A stretch of DNA of 11,806 nucleotides, taken from positions 1-11,806 of the forward strand of contig CAMGAL010000031.1 of NCBI GenBank assembly GCA_946007445.1, in the 5' to 3' direction. This document shows, piece by piece, positions 1 through 8,229 of this stretch; positions within the stretch are counted from its first letter, which is position 1, and each line of letters opens with the position of its first letter. The DNA is from an uncultured Mediterranea sp. (lineage in GTDB: Bacteria; Bacteroidota; Bacteroidia; Bacteroidales; Bacteroidaceae). The notes under the pieces were generated by a model that was given only the letters and a program-made list of their open reading frames with translations, had not been told where the DNA came from and did not search any database. The translations under genes were made by a program, and so were the position numbers.

Positions 1-141
1 AGTGCCGAGCAGGCTTTGCAACAGATAGAGGAAAAGGGCTACGCCCGACCTTTCGTGGCAGATAATCGAAAGGTGGTGAAGGTGGGTGTGGAGTTCAGTG
101 CCGCGCAGCGCAACATCAAGCGGTGGTTGGTAGAGTCTTGA
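1..141 (+). CDS. C-terminus of an AAA-ATPase-like / PD-(D/E)XK nuclease-domain protein (5' truncated)
   Basis: An open frame runs from the window edge to a TGA at 139-141, giving the last 46 residues of a protein. The motif QQIEEKGYARPF followed by KVVKVGVEFS and a final RWLVES is typical of the C-terminal PD-(D/E)XK nuclease-like domain (PDDEXK_9, formerly DUF1703) of the AAA-ATPase-like family, which is abundant and often multicopy in Bacteroides and relatives. The Q-x-x-x-K-G-Y element belongs to the nuclease-like core. The ATPase half lies outside the window. The biological role of these proteins is not established. It converges on the GH51 gene, and a hairpin at 170-209 separates them. 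Family assignment rests on pattern recognition of a short tail, so it is good but not certain. Confidence 0.77.
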   Translation, partial: SAEQALQQIEEKGYARPFVADNRKVVKVGVEFSAAQRNIKRWLVES

Positions 142-169
142 CAGTGACATCAAACGGACAAACACTAAT

Positions 170-209
170 GATTGCAGACTTTCGCTTGGTTGGACGAAAG
201 TCTGCAATC
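170..209. terminator. Perfect 15-bp hairpin between convergent genes, probable bidirectional terminator
   Basis: The left arm (170-184, GATTGCAGACTTTCG) is an exact reverse complement of the right arm (195-209), with a 10-nt loop at 185-194. It lies 28 bp after the stop of the plus-strand nuclease-like gene and 37 bp after the stop of the minus-strand GH51 gene, the expected place for a shared terminator. Neither side has a canonical immediate T-run. The nearest on the plus strand is TTTT about 15 nt beyond the stem. It could instead be a dispersed extragenic palindrome. Confidence 0.55.
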
Positions 210-246
210 CTTGGTGTGTAGCCTTTTATTCAGATAGGAAGGGTTG

Positions 247-2775
247 CTACGGCTGCACCTTCATCCGAACCACCGTGAAGGAGTAGGGGGGAAGGGTGTA
301 GCCTTGCCGGAGGTCGGACACCCGGACGGAGGTGCTGACTGGCCGGACATCGGTGTCGGTAGGCTGACCGGCCAGACGTATCTGGGTGGCCGTGGGAGCC
401 AGAGAGGGCAGCTCGTCGAGAGCGAGGCGGCTGGTGACCTCTACTGGCAGCAGGTTGACCAGCTTGAGCAGGTAGTCGCCCGTGGTGGTGTCGTGCGTCA
501 GGGAGACACCGATGCGGCGGCGCACGTCCCGGCGCTGATTGTCCAGTGTGACAGTCGATGCAATATACTCGTTGCCGGCGTGCTGGCCATAGAGCTGTTG
601 CACGTAGTAGTCAACGGTGGGCCGCACCGTGTGGTTGTCGAAGTAGATGAGGTCGGGCTTCCACTGTGTATGCCCCTCCTTGGCCAGCAGGGGCGCGTAG
701 GAGGTCATGCGCACCACATCGGCATTGCGCTCTACGGCCGTGAGGTAGAGGGCTTCGGCCAGTGCCGTCTCCACATTGCTGGGGCGACCGGGCAGGTGGG
801 CGGCATATTCGCCCAGATAGACATGAGGTTTTCGCCGGTCGTAGCGGTCGTAGTAATCTTGGTTGTTGATGAACCATCCGGGCGACTCGTAGTAGTGTTC
901 GTCCACCATGGGCACGTCCAACTGCGTGGCCAAGCGCCACCCCTCGTCGTAGTCGGTACCCTCATAGAAGGGACCTACGGTGCCAATGACGGTGATGTCG
1001 GGATAGCGCTCGCGCACGGCTTCGTATATCATGCGGAAGCGCTCGGCAAAGATGTCTGTAATCAGGTCTTCGTTGCCGATGCCGATGTACTTCATGTTGA
1101 AGGGTTTGGGATGACCAGCCTCGGCACGCCGACGACCCCACTGGGTGGTACGTGCATCACCGTTGGCATACTCGATGAGGTCGAGCACATCTTGGATGTA
1201 GGCAGGCATCTCCTCCAGCGGCAGGCCTCCCTGCTGACCCTTGCAGAACAGTTCGTCGCCGTCCGAATGGTGATTGCAGTCGCCGGAGTTCTGGCAAGGC
1301 ACCCCGGCTGCCAAGACGGGCACCGGCTCGGCTCCGAGATCTTCGCAGAACTGGAAGTACTCGTGGTAGCCGAGGCCTCGGGTTTGGTGATATCCCCACA
1401 GGTTGCGCAGGGGCTTGCGGGCTTGCAGGGGGCCGATGGAGCCTTTCCAGTCGTACATGTTGTCCAATCCGTTGCCGTGTGCCACACATCCTCCGGGGAA
1501 GCGGACAAAGCGCGGATGGAGGTCGGCCAGGGCTTGTGCCAGGTCGGCTCGCAACCCGTTGGGGCGGTTGCGGAAGGTGTTGCGGGGGAAGAGCGACACG
1601 AGGTCGAAACCGTAGCTGCCGGCTTTTTGGGGAATCAAGGCCAAGGTTGCGGCCTTGACATCGGCCGTGGCGGTGAGCACACACTTCTGCTGGCGCCAGT
1701 CGCGGCTACTGGTGCGGATGCGCCCTTCGGCCACGGTGGCTCCTTGTTCATCCAGCAGGCGCACGATGACCGGGCCTCCCTCTCCTTCGGGCATCCGGCT
1801 GAACAGGCTGAAGTCGTACTTGTCGCCCTTCTTCAGCGGGATACCCTCGTAGCCATGGTTGAGCAATGAGGTCTCGCCGGTGGCGGGCACTTGAAGCAGG
1901 GCATAGTGCGGATTGTTGGGATGCAGCGGATGATCGGTGGCAATCTCCCACGAGCCGGAGCCTTTCAGTTCCCACGCCTTGCGGGGGCCCCAGTCCTTCT
2001 CGCGGCCACGCTCGGCGGTGCTGTATTCGAAATCACGGTTTTGCACCAGCTCGGCATAGAGTCCTCCATCGGCAGCATAGTTGATGTCTTCGAAGAAGAT
2101 GCCTATCAGATGGTCGCTGATGGCTTTGCTTTGGGCGGAGTCGGGGCGGATGGTGACTTGCACCGGTTTCAATCCGGCAAATCGCACGGGGTCTTGCTCG
2201 GTGCGTTCGTCCTTCTGCATCTGGCGGTAGGCCTGGTGGTGGGCATACTGCTCCAGTTGCTCCACGCAGCTATAGGCCACCCTTTGCGACCAGCCGTCCA
2301 CCTCCTGCCCTTCCACCAAGGCCCTGCACGCCCGCAGGGGGGCGGCATGGGCAGGGATGTATTGGGCGGAGTCGGCGGGATGGAAATAGCTCTGGAAGCT
2401 CCATCGGGTGAGGTCAAGCGAAGAGGCGTGTGCCATCACTCCACCGGCAGGTGAGGCTTCCCACATGCAGTGCCAGCGGTGGGTCAGCGGGTTGTGCCAG
2501 AGCTTGGGGCGGTACATCTTCTTGTGGCTGCCCCAAGGGCCGAAATCAGATTTCACATACGAGTAGCCGTCGCCGATGGAGAGCCATTGCCGTCCCTCGG
2601 TGCTCCAAGCCAGCTGCAACCCACTACTGCCATCTGCTCGGGCATACGCCAGCAGGTAGACAGAGTCGGGGGCCTCGGTGGTGTGGGGCACCTTGGCATG
2701 TAGGGTACCGCATCCGAGGATGATTGTCAGGAAGAATATCCAATTCGCTTTCATCAGGTTTCGTCTTTTATGCAT
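247..2775 (-). CDS. GH51 alpha-L-arabinofuranosidase with a partial N-terminal propeller-like module
   Basis: Predicted exo-enzyme releasing alpha-L-arabinofuranose from arabinan, arabinogalactan or arabinoxylan side chains. The 842-residue frame has an N-terminal signal with a lipobox-like ILGC ending at C22. No acidic residues follow the cysteine, so a periplasm-facing lipoprotein is plausible. Residues about 36-135 resemble two blades of a GH43-type propeller (KKMYRPKLWHNP, HRWHCMWE) without the full fold or a catalytic Asp motif. The GH51 part starts near 205 (HLIGIFFEDINYAADGG), holds a CBM4/9-like beta-sandwich insert at about 265-395, then the barrel with acid/base E569 (IGIGNED) and nucleophile E656 (YLGEYAAH), and the usual C-terminal beta domain ending in LPPYSFTVVRM. 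The ATG at 2775 overlaps the upstream stop by one base (TAATG), suggesting translational coupling. A second ATG at 2754 (MKANWIFF) would give a tidier signal peptide and is a real alternative. It is the last gene of the GH35 / GH43-GH97 / GH51 operon. Confidence 0.93.
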   Translation of the reverse strand: MHKRRNLMKANWIFFLTIILGCGTLHAKVPHTTEAPDSVYLLAYARADGSSGLQLAWSTEGRQWLSIGDGYSYVKSDFGPWGSHKKMYRPKLWHNPLTHRWHCMWEASPAGGVMAHASSLDLTRWSFQSYFHPADSAQYIPAHAAPLRACRALVEGQEVDGWSQRVAYSCVEQLEQYAHHQAYRQMQKDERTEQDPVRFAGLKPVQVTIRPDSAQSKAISDHLIGIFFEDINYAADGGLYAELVQNRDFEYSTAERGREKDWGPRKAWELKGSGSWEIATDHPLHPNNPHYALLQVPATGETSLLNHGYEGIPLKKGDKYDFSLFSRMPEGEGGPVIVRLLDEQGATVAEGRIRTSSRDWRQQKCVLTATADVKAATLALIPQKAGSYGFDLVSLFPRNTFRNRPNGLRADLAQALADLHPRFVRFPGGCVAHGNGLDNMYDWKGSIGPLQARKPLRNLWGYHQTRGLGYHEYFQFCEDLGAEPVPVLAAGVPCQNSGDCNHHSDGDELFCKGQQGGLPLEEMPAYIQDVLDLIEYANGDARTTQWGRRRAEAGHPKPFNMKYIGIGNEDLITDIFAERFRMIYEAVRERYPDITVIGTVGPFYEGTDYDEGWRLATQLDVPMVDEHYYESPGWFINNQDYYDRYDRRKPHVYLGEYAAHLPGRPSNVETALAEALYLTAVERNADVVRMTSYAPLLAKEGHTQWKPDLIYFDNHTVRPTVDYYVQQLYGQHAGNEYIASTVTLDNQRRDVRRRIGVSLTHDTTTGDYLLKLVNLLPVEVTSRLALDELPSLAPTATQIRLAGQPTDTDVRPVSTSVRVSDLRQGYTLPPYSFTVVRMKVQP

Positions 2776-5666
2776 TATTCTTCATTCATAATGACCGCTC
2801 CATCGTTGGGTTGGACGGTCAGGGTGAGCGGTTTCTTGGGCGAGAGTTTCACCCGCTTGCTTTCAGGTTGCTGCTGCTTGCCGGTAGCGAGGCAGGTGGC
2901 CGACGTGCCGCAGAGGCCGGTTAGATCGAGGCTGAGCTTCAGCGGCTGGTCGGTGGCGTTGATGGCAGCCACATACCAGCGGTTGCCGTGGCGGCGAGCC
3001 AACACAATATAGCGGCCGGGATAGCCGTCGATGAATCGTGTCTCATCCCATGTGGTGGGCACGTGGCGCATGAAGTCGAGGCAGAGAGCCGGCGACTCAG
3101 TGAGGTTGTTGGGAGCCAAAGCAAAGTTCTGGATGGGATTCTGGAAGAGCACGGCTGTGGCCAGCGAGAATACGTCGGTGGTGCGGCGTGTGTTGCCCTT
3201 GGCATTGCTGCGGTGCATCCGTCGGTTGAGGAACGAGCCGCCGAACTCCATGCAACCCACTGCATTGCGGATGAAGGGATGGAGGGCGGCATTGAATGCC
3301 TCGGTGTCGCAGAAGTGCTGCTGGAAGATGAGGTTTTCGCTGGCCAGTACGGCTTCGCTGCCCACATAGTTGGGGTACATGCGCTCCCATCCGCGTGGCA
3401 GGGTGCAACCGTGGAAGATGACCATCAGGCCGTGGTCGTCGGCATCGCTGAGGATGGCCTCATAGAGGCGCATGGTCTCCTGCTTGTCGCCGCCGAAGAA
3501 GTCTACCTTGATGCCCTTCACGCCCAGCGATTGCAGCCAATCCATCTCGCGCTTGCGGACGATGGGGTTGTCCATGTGGTTGATGGGGCTTTGGGTGATG
3601 TCGTTCCAGTAGCCGCTGGAGCTGTACCACAGGAAGAGTTCCACCTGCTTGCTGCGGGCGTAGCTGACGAGGTCGGCGATGCGCTCGCGTCCGATGTTGG
3701 TGTCCCAGGCGCAATCCACCAAGGCATATTCATAACCCATGGCGGCGGCCAGGTCGATGAACTTCACTTGGTCGTCGTAGTTGATGCTGTCGTCTTGCCA
3801 CAGAATCCAGCTCCAAGTGCCGCGACCGAAGCGGTAGTCGTGACGAGTGGTGTAGAGGGGCGACACCACATCCCAGGGGACGGTGGTTTCGACAATGGGC
3901 TTCAGGTCGGTGCCTACGGTCAGGGTACGCCAGGGCGTGCTGCCGGGCAGGGCGAGGCCGGGAGCCACGGTGCCGTTGCCGTTGTTCTCCTCCGGCATGG
4001 GGAAGGCTACGGTGTAGAGTCCCTCGTGGTAGTCGCTGAGGTGTGAGCCACAGTAGTGGCTGTCCACGCCCGTCTCGCTGAGCAGCACCCAGCCGCTGTC
4101 ACCCACACGGAAAAGGCCGGGGAAGGTGTAGCCGCGGCCATACTGCGAGGGGGTGTCCATGGGGGCATCGGCGGTGTACTCCTCTTCATAGCTGGGCTTG
4201 GTGCGCTTCCAACCTATCATGGGGTCGCTTTGGGGGCAGAGGAAGGTGGTGGTGCCGTCGGGGAAGCGGAAGCCGGTTGCCTCGCTGAGGATACGGGTGC
4301 TGCCCCGTTCGCCCTTCTTGGGCAGGGTGTAGCGCAGGGCCACGTCGTTGTAGCTGACGCGGAAGGTGATGTCCATCGGACGGCCTTCGGCGTTGGTGAA
4401 GTGGCAGGTCAGTTCGTTGGCCTTGTAGAAGACCGTGGATTGCTTGATGCGGTTCAGATCATACTTCTCGTCGATGGCACGGCTCTCCTGGTTGTCCAGG
4501 GTCAAACCGATGGAGAAGTCGCCGATGTCGGTGGTCAATCCAAGCGGTGAGGGTTGTAGCATACACTGGCCGTCGAAATCCACCCGGTAGGTGGGGCTGC
4601 CCCCTTCGGGACACTCTACGGTGACTTTCAGTCGTCCGTCGGGGCCGCTGACGGTTGCCTGGCTGATGGGAATCTCCATGTCCAGATTCTCCGGTTTGCC
4701 CCAGCGGGCCAACAGACGGAGCAGTTCGGGGCGGGTGATGGCCATGATGGTGCCGTGGCGCGGATGGAAGTCCATGTCCACCTCATTGTCGATGACGCGG
4801 AACTGCTGCAGGTCGGAGGTCTCGGTGAACTGGTACTTGCCGTTGCGATAGACATAGTACATTAGAATGTATATGTCTTTAACTATAAGCTTGAAGGTTC
4901 CGGCACCCTCTACGGATTGGTTGGTTTGCTGCTTGTAGTCGGGGTACTCTGTCCACTGTCCGGAGGTGAGGTCGGTGGTGGTGGCTACGCGGATGCCGTC
5001 GCCGTGTCCCTCTGTCTTGTAGAAGAGGTGGTAAGTGCCGTCTTTCACCACAATGTCGCCGTCGATGCAAGCCTTGCCGTCCTTGGGCAGGAAGAAAGGC
5101 TGGGGTTCCCCCTCCAGGTCGGTAAACTCCTTGTTGGCGTAGGCGTAGTAGATGATGTCGGGGCCGTCTCCATGCTTCATTGACCAATATATCAGGTATT
5201 TGCCGGCTTTCTCGTCATAGATGGTTTGAGGTGCCCACACGCGCTTCAGATTCCCCTGGTTGGGGTAGCGCTTCTGGATGTTGACGATGCTGTGCTGCCA
5301 GTGTATCAGGTCGGTGGAGCGCAGCAGCACCATGGCTCGGTTGGAGTCCCATCCGTTGGCCGCCATCATGTCGGTGAGCACCATGTAGAAGGTCTTGCCA
5401 TCGTGGCCGCGGTAGATGTGCGGGTCGCGCACACCGCCCGTGGAGCTGATGAGGCGGGAGTCGAGTACCGGCTCGCCGTGGTTGAGGGCGCGGTAGGTGT
5501 AGCCGTCCAAGCTGACGGCGAAGCGTACGGCTTCGGCATCTGCCTGCTTGCCTACGAAATAAGCAAACAGATAGGCCTTGAGTTCATTCTCCGGGATATA
5601 TCCGGCTTTGGCAAAGGAGGGCAGAAGCAGCAAGATTGCCATTGCCCAAAGGGAAAGTCGTTTCAT
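2775..5666 (-). CDS. GH43-GH97 fusion glycoside hydrolase, predicted exported
   Basis: A 963-residue protein with a Sec signal (residues 1-21, likely cleavage after AKA) and two catalytic modules. Residues about 30-325 form a GH43 five-bladed propeller: base candidate D81 (GGVRDPHIYRG), WAP motif at 144-147, pKa-modulating D202 (CIDGDIVV) and acid E253 (SVEGAGTF), so it looks active, probably on alpha-L-arabinofuranosides. Residues about 330-955 form a complete GH97: N-terminal beta-sandwich, TIM barrel from about 615 (GTWSWILW) and a C-terminal beta domain. D722 in GIKVDFFGGD matches the nucleophile position of retaining GH97 enzymes rather than the inverting SusB type. E771 or E777 (VGSEAVLASE) is the acid/base candidate. 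Retaining GH97 members are alpha-galactosidases or beta-L-arabinopyranosidases. Starts at ATG 5666, 34 bp after the GH35 stop, and its stop overlaps the GH51 start. The exact GH43 subfamily and substrate are not readable from sequence alone. Confidence 0.93.
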   Translation of the reverse strand: MKRLSLWAMAILLLLPSFAKAGYIPENELKAYLFAYFVGKQADAEAVRFAVSLDGYTYRALNHGEPVLDSRLISSTGGVRDPHIYRGHDGKTFYMVLTDMMAANGWDSNRAMVLLRSTDLIHWQHSIVNIQKRYPNQGNLKRVWAPQTIYDEKAGKYLIYWSMKHGDGPDIIYYAYANKEFTDLEGEPQPFFLPKDGKACIDGDIVVKDGTYHLFYKTEGHGDGIRVATTTDLTSGQWTEYPDYKQQTNQSVEGAGTFKLIVKDIYILMYYVYRNGKYQFTETSDLQQFRVIDNEVDMDFHPRHGTIMAITRPELLRLLARWGKPENLDMEIPISQATVSGPDGRLKVTVECPEGGSPTYRVDFDGQCMLQPSPLGLTTDIGDFSIGLTLDNQESRAIDEKYDLNRIKQSTVFYKANELTCHFTNAEGRPMDITFRVSYNDVALRYTLPKKGERGSTRILSEATGFRFPDGTTTFLCPQSDPMIGWKRTKPSYEEEYTADAPMDTPSQYGRGYTFPGLFRVGDSGWVLLSETGVDSHYCGSHLSDYHEGLYTVAFPMPEENNGNGTVAPGLALPGSTPWRTLTVGTDLKPIVETTVPWDVVSPLYTTRHDYRFGRGTWSWILWQDDSINYDDQVKFIDLAAAMGYEYALVDCAWDTNIGRERIADLVSYARSKQVELFLWYSSSGYWNDITQSPINHMDNPIVRKREMDWLQSLGVKGIKVDFFGGDKQETMRLYEAILSDADDHGLMVIFHGCTLPRGWERMYPNYVGSEAVLASENLIFQQHFCDTEAFNAALHPFIRNAVGCMEFGGSFLNRRMHRSNAKGNTRRTTDVFSLATAVLFQNPIQNFALAPNNLTESPALCLDFMRHVPTTWDETRFIDGYPGRYIVLARRHGNRWYVAAINATDQPLKLSLDLTGLCGTSATCLATGKQQQPESKRVKLSPKKPLTLTVQPNDGAVIMNEE

Positions 5667-5700
5667 AAGGATATGTCGTTTTTCATGTGTGAATCACCAA

Positions 5701-8046
5701 TTAATACAGATACACCTTGAAGTCCTTGATGCTGCCGGGGGCTCCGCTCTCCATGCGGGGCAGGTATTGGAGGCCGGTGATGGTGTGCTCCTTGCCCAAG
5801 TCGATGACGACGGCATGGGGGAAGGCATCCTTCTTGACGGTACTCCAGTAGGTGGATTCCTGCAGGTCGAAGAGCTTGTCGGCGGCGCAGTTCACTTTCG
5901 ACACATCTTCGCTGTTGGCATAATCCACTGTCCATGCCTCGCGAGCCAGGCGTTGGCCTTGCTCGTCGAGCAGGTACATTTCGGCCACGCAGATGCGCGA
6001 ACCGCCGTCGTGGGCACTCAGAGCCTCCAGGCAGAGGTAGCGGCCCTTGGCCGGCTGGGTGAAGCTCACTTCCTGCCACCCTTCGCCGGGTTGGAAGCTG
6101 CCAGTGTGGATGGGGGTGCGGCTGCTCAGGTCGAGTGTCTGACCCTCCTTGCGGTGGGTGAGGGGTTTGGGCATGAGCAGCTTGTCGATGATGGGTTGCT
6201 TCAGGCCTTCGGTCGTGGCTTGACGGGGGCCGAGGATGTCGAAGACGCGGATTTCGTTATCCCCCTCGTTCAGCCAGCAGCCGGGCATGTAGAGCGTCTG
6301 CTGGGGGCCAATCTCCCAGATGCGTCCCATGCCATGACCATTGACGTAGACGAGGCCCTTGCCCCATGTCTCGAAGTTGAGGAAGGTGTCGGCGGGTTTG
6401 CCCTTCAGGGTGAAGGTGGCGCGGTAGCATCCGGCGGGCAGGCGTTGGCCCTCGGCGGCCACGCTCTCGGTCAGCGGCCGGTAGTGGAGCTGGCGGTAGA
6501 AGTCGTAGGTATCGGGCAGGTTGCACACCTCCCAACCCTGCAGGTCGCAGACGAAGGGATGGGCACCGTGATGGATGGTGAGGGTAGCTTGGCCGACCAA
6601 TCCCTTGAAGTCCTTGATGGCGCGGCCGAAGTTGATGCGACCCATGGCTTCCACCAGGATTTCCAGCTTGGCGCCTTGAGGCACAGCCGGCAGCTGGAGC
6701 TGGCGGTCGCCCATGCGGCGGTCGAGGATGCCGATGAACTGTCCGTCCACAAATACCTGAGCATAGTCGTGTGCATCGATGTTGAGCGTAGAGGGCATGT
6801 GGAGGGCAGGCAGGGTGGTGCGGTAGAGGATGCTGCCGAAGCCCTGGTCATACTCCTCCATGGTGCGCAGGCGTACGTCGCGACGGGGAGCGGGCAGGTT
6901 GTCGAACAGCGGAGCCACCTCGGTGAAGCGCACGGTGGGGATGGCGCGTACCGGTATGGCCGAGGGGATGGGAGCCATCTTCTCTTTGCCGCGATACTTG
7001 GCCAGCGTCTGTCGCAGCTGGGTGTACTTGGGTGTCACCTGACCGCTTTCGCTGATGGGGGCATCATAGTCGTAGGAGGTGACGTCGGGTGCAAAGCCGG
7101 GTGAGTTGGCTCCTGCCCAGTGTCCCCAGTTGGTACCTCCGTGGGTCATGTAGAGGCTGAAGGAGATGTTGCGCGAGAGCATCTCGTCGATGCCTTGAGT
7201 CATCTCGTCGGCGGGACGGGTTTCGTGGTTGGCTCCCCACTTGTCGAACCATCCGCTCCAGAACTCGCTACACATCAGCGGGCTGTCGGGGCGTAGCTCC
7301 TTGAGGCGGGCAAATTGGCGCTCGATGTTGGCTCCGGTGCCGAAGTTCATCGTCCATACCAGGTCGTCGAGGCCGTTGAGGGTGAAGTTGGACGACCAGT
7401 CGCACTGGAAGAGGGTCACCTCGGGGCCGTAGCAGCTGCGCAGCATGTCGCGCACCTTGGCTACATAGGTCTTGTTTTCGCCATAGGAGCCATACTCGTT
7501 CTCCACCTGAATCATCAGGATGGGGCCTCCGCGCTGGATGGTGAGGTCGGCCACCTGGGCAGCCACGGCTTTCTCAAACTTCTCCACCCGGTCGAGGAAG
7601 CGCGGGTCATCCTCGCGCAGGCGGATGTCCTTGTCCTTCAGCAGCCACCAGGGGAGGCCACCCATCTCCCACTCGGCGCACACATAGGGGCCGGGGCGCA
7701 GGATGATGTACATGCCATGTTTCTGACAGAGGCGGCAGAAGGCGGCCAGGTCGTTTTGTCCGCTGAAGTCGTATTGGTCGGGTAGTGCTTCGTGTGCATT
7801 CCAGAATACGTAGAGACAAATGGTATTCATGCCCAATGCCTTGCAGAGCTTGATGCGGTGCTCCCAGTAGGGGCGGGGAATACGCGGATAGTGCAATTCG
7901 GCGGCTTTCACGACAAACGGTTGTCCGTCCAGCAGGAAAGTTCCGGTTCCAGGCGTGAAACTGTGCTCTTGGGCGGATGCCTGGCCGGCAGGTGCGGCTA
8001 GGGTCAATGCCAGCAAGGTGGCGGCAAAGATGGATTTCATTTTCAT
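5701..8046 (-). CDS. GH35 beta-galactosidase with C-terminal discoidin-like domain
   Basis: Predicted retaining exo-beta-galactosidase removing terminal beta-D-galactose from arabinogalactan, galactan or similar glycans. From the ATG at 8046 it has 781 residues. The longer frame to 8055 begins with TTG and is less likely; ATG 8040 is also possible. A signal peptide (MKMKSIFAATLL...) likely ends after ASA near residue 25. The GH35 barrel spans about 33-355, with LYVFWNAHE, RPGPYVCAEWEMGGLPWWL, acid/base E184 in GGPILMIQVENEYGSYG and nucleophile E261 in LMCSEFWSGWFDKWG, followed by YMTHGGTNWGHWAG. Beta-sandwich domains follow (about 395-610, including WGKGLVYVNGHGMGRIW), then an F5/8-type C (CBM32-like) domain at about 640-781, which may bind sugar. 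It is the first gene of the minus-strand operon, about 55 bp downstream of a -7 box at 8101-8108. Confidence 0.96.
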   Translation of the reverse strand: MKMKSIFAATLLALTLAAPAGQASAQEHSFTPGTGTFLLDGQPFVVKAAELHYPRIPRPYWEHRIKLCKALGMNTICLYVFWNAHEALPDQYDFSGQNDLAAFCRLCQKHGMYIILRPGPYVCAEWEMGGLPWWLLKDKDIRLREDDPRFLDRVEKFEKAVAAQVADLTIQRGGPILMIQVENEYGSYGENKTYVAKVRDMLRSCYGPEVTLFQCDWSSNFTLNGLDDLVWTMNFGTGANIERQFARLKELRPDSPLMCSEFWSGWFDKWGANHETRPADEMTQGIDEMLSRNISFSLYMTHGGTNWGHWAGANSPGFAPDVTSYDYDAPISESGQVTPKYTQLRQTLAKYRGKEKMAPIPSAIPVRAIPTVRFTEVAPLFDNLPAPRRDVRLRTMEEYDQGFGSILYRTTLPALHMPSTLNIDAHDYAQVFVDGQFIGILDRRMGDRQLQLPAVPQGAKLEILVEAMGRINFGRAIKDFKGLVGQATLTIHHGAHPFVCDLQGWEVCNLPDTYDFYRQLHYRPLTESVAAEGQRLPAGCYRATFTLKGKPADTFLNFETWGKGLVYVNGHGMGRIWEIGPQQTLYMPGCWLNEGDNEIRVFDILGPRQATTEGLKQPIIDKLLMPKPLTHRKEGQTLDLSSRTPIHTGSFQPGEGWQEVSFTQPAKGRYLCLEALSAHDGGSRICVAEMYLLDEQGQRLAREAWTVDYANSEDVSKVNCAADKLFDLQESTYWSTVKKDAFPHAVVIDLGKEHTITGLQYLPRMESGAPGSIKDFKVYLY

Positions 8047-8100
8047 ACTATTCAATCAAGAAAAATGTGTTAATCAATAGTGCTTTCATTGTTCGTGTGG

Positions 8101-8108
8101 CAAAGTTA
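8101..8108 (-). promoter_or_regulatory. Candidate -7 box of the GH35 / GH43-GH97 / GH51 operon
   Basis: On the minus strand this reads TAACTTTG, an exact match to the Bacteroidetes -7 consensus TAnnTTTG. It lies 54 bp before the GH35 ATG at 8046. No good TTTG -33 element is seen at the usual 19-21 bp spacing, which may mean activator dependence. It is the only such box I see ahead of this operon. Confidence 0.6.
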
Positions 8109-8137
8109 CTATTATTTTTGGGATAATCTCTATGTGT

Positions 8138-8151
8138 AGAAATAGATTTCT
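8138..8151. promoter_or_regulatory. Short palindrome between divergent promoters, candidate operator
   Basis: AGAAAT-AG-ATTTCT is a perfect inverted repeat with 6-bp arms and a 2-bp centre. It lies between the two divergent -7 boxes, just upstream of the plus-strand box, where an activator or repressor of both operons could bind. In AT-rich DNA a 6-bp palindrome can arise by chance, so support is modest. Confidence 0.3.
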
Positions 8152-8163
8152 CTGTTTTTTGCG

Positions 8164-8171
8164 TATCTTTG
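8164..8171 (+). promoter_or_regulatory. Candidate -7 box of the DUF4861 gene
   Basis: TATCTTTG matches the Bacteroidetes -7 consensus TAnnTTTG and lies 58 bp before the chosen ATG at 8230. The -33 region has no clear TTTG at the usual spacing. Together with the box at 8101-8108 it marks the 8056-8229 gap as a divergent control region. Confidence 0.6.
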
Positions 8172-8229
8172 CAGCATCAATTATTTTGCACCTACAAATA
8201 TTGGAAAATTTTCAATGGACAGAAATCAT

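Noticed and set aside
244..1869. A 541-codon plus-strand open frame opposite the GH51 gene.
   Set aside because: It is antisense to a GH51 gene with clear catalytic motifs. Its protein is low in recognisable domains and rich in V, G, A and H, as expected from the reverse strand of GC-rich codons.
2988..4046. A 352-codon plus-strand open frame opposite the GH97 module.
   Set aside because: Same reverse-strand composition, no domain, no start context, and fully inside a gene with a recognised fold.
5578..7104. A 508-codon plus-strand open frame opposite the GH35 gene.
   Set aside because: Lies across the GH35 gene and the start of the GH43-GH97 gene, with V/A/G/H-biased shadow composition and no motif.
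8047..8055. A longer GH35 start at 8055.
   Set aside because: The codon there is TTG. ATG at 8046 or 8040 gives a normal signal peptide, so the extension is unlikely.
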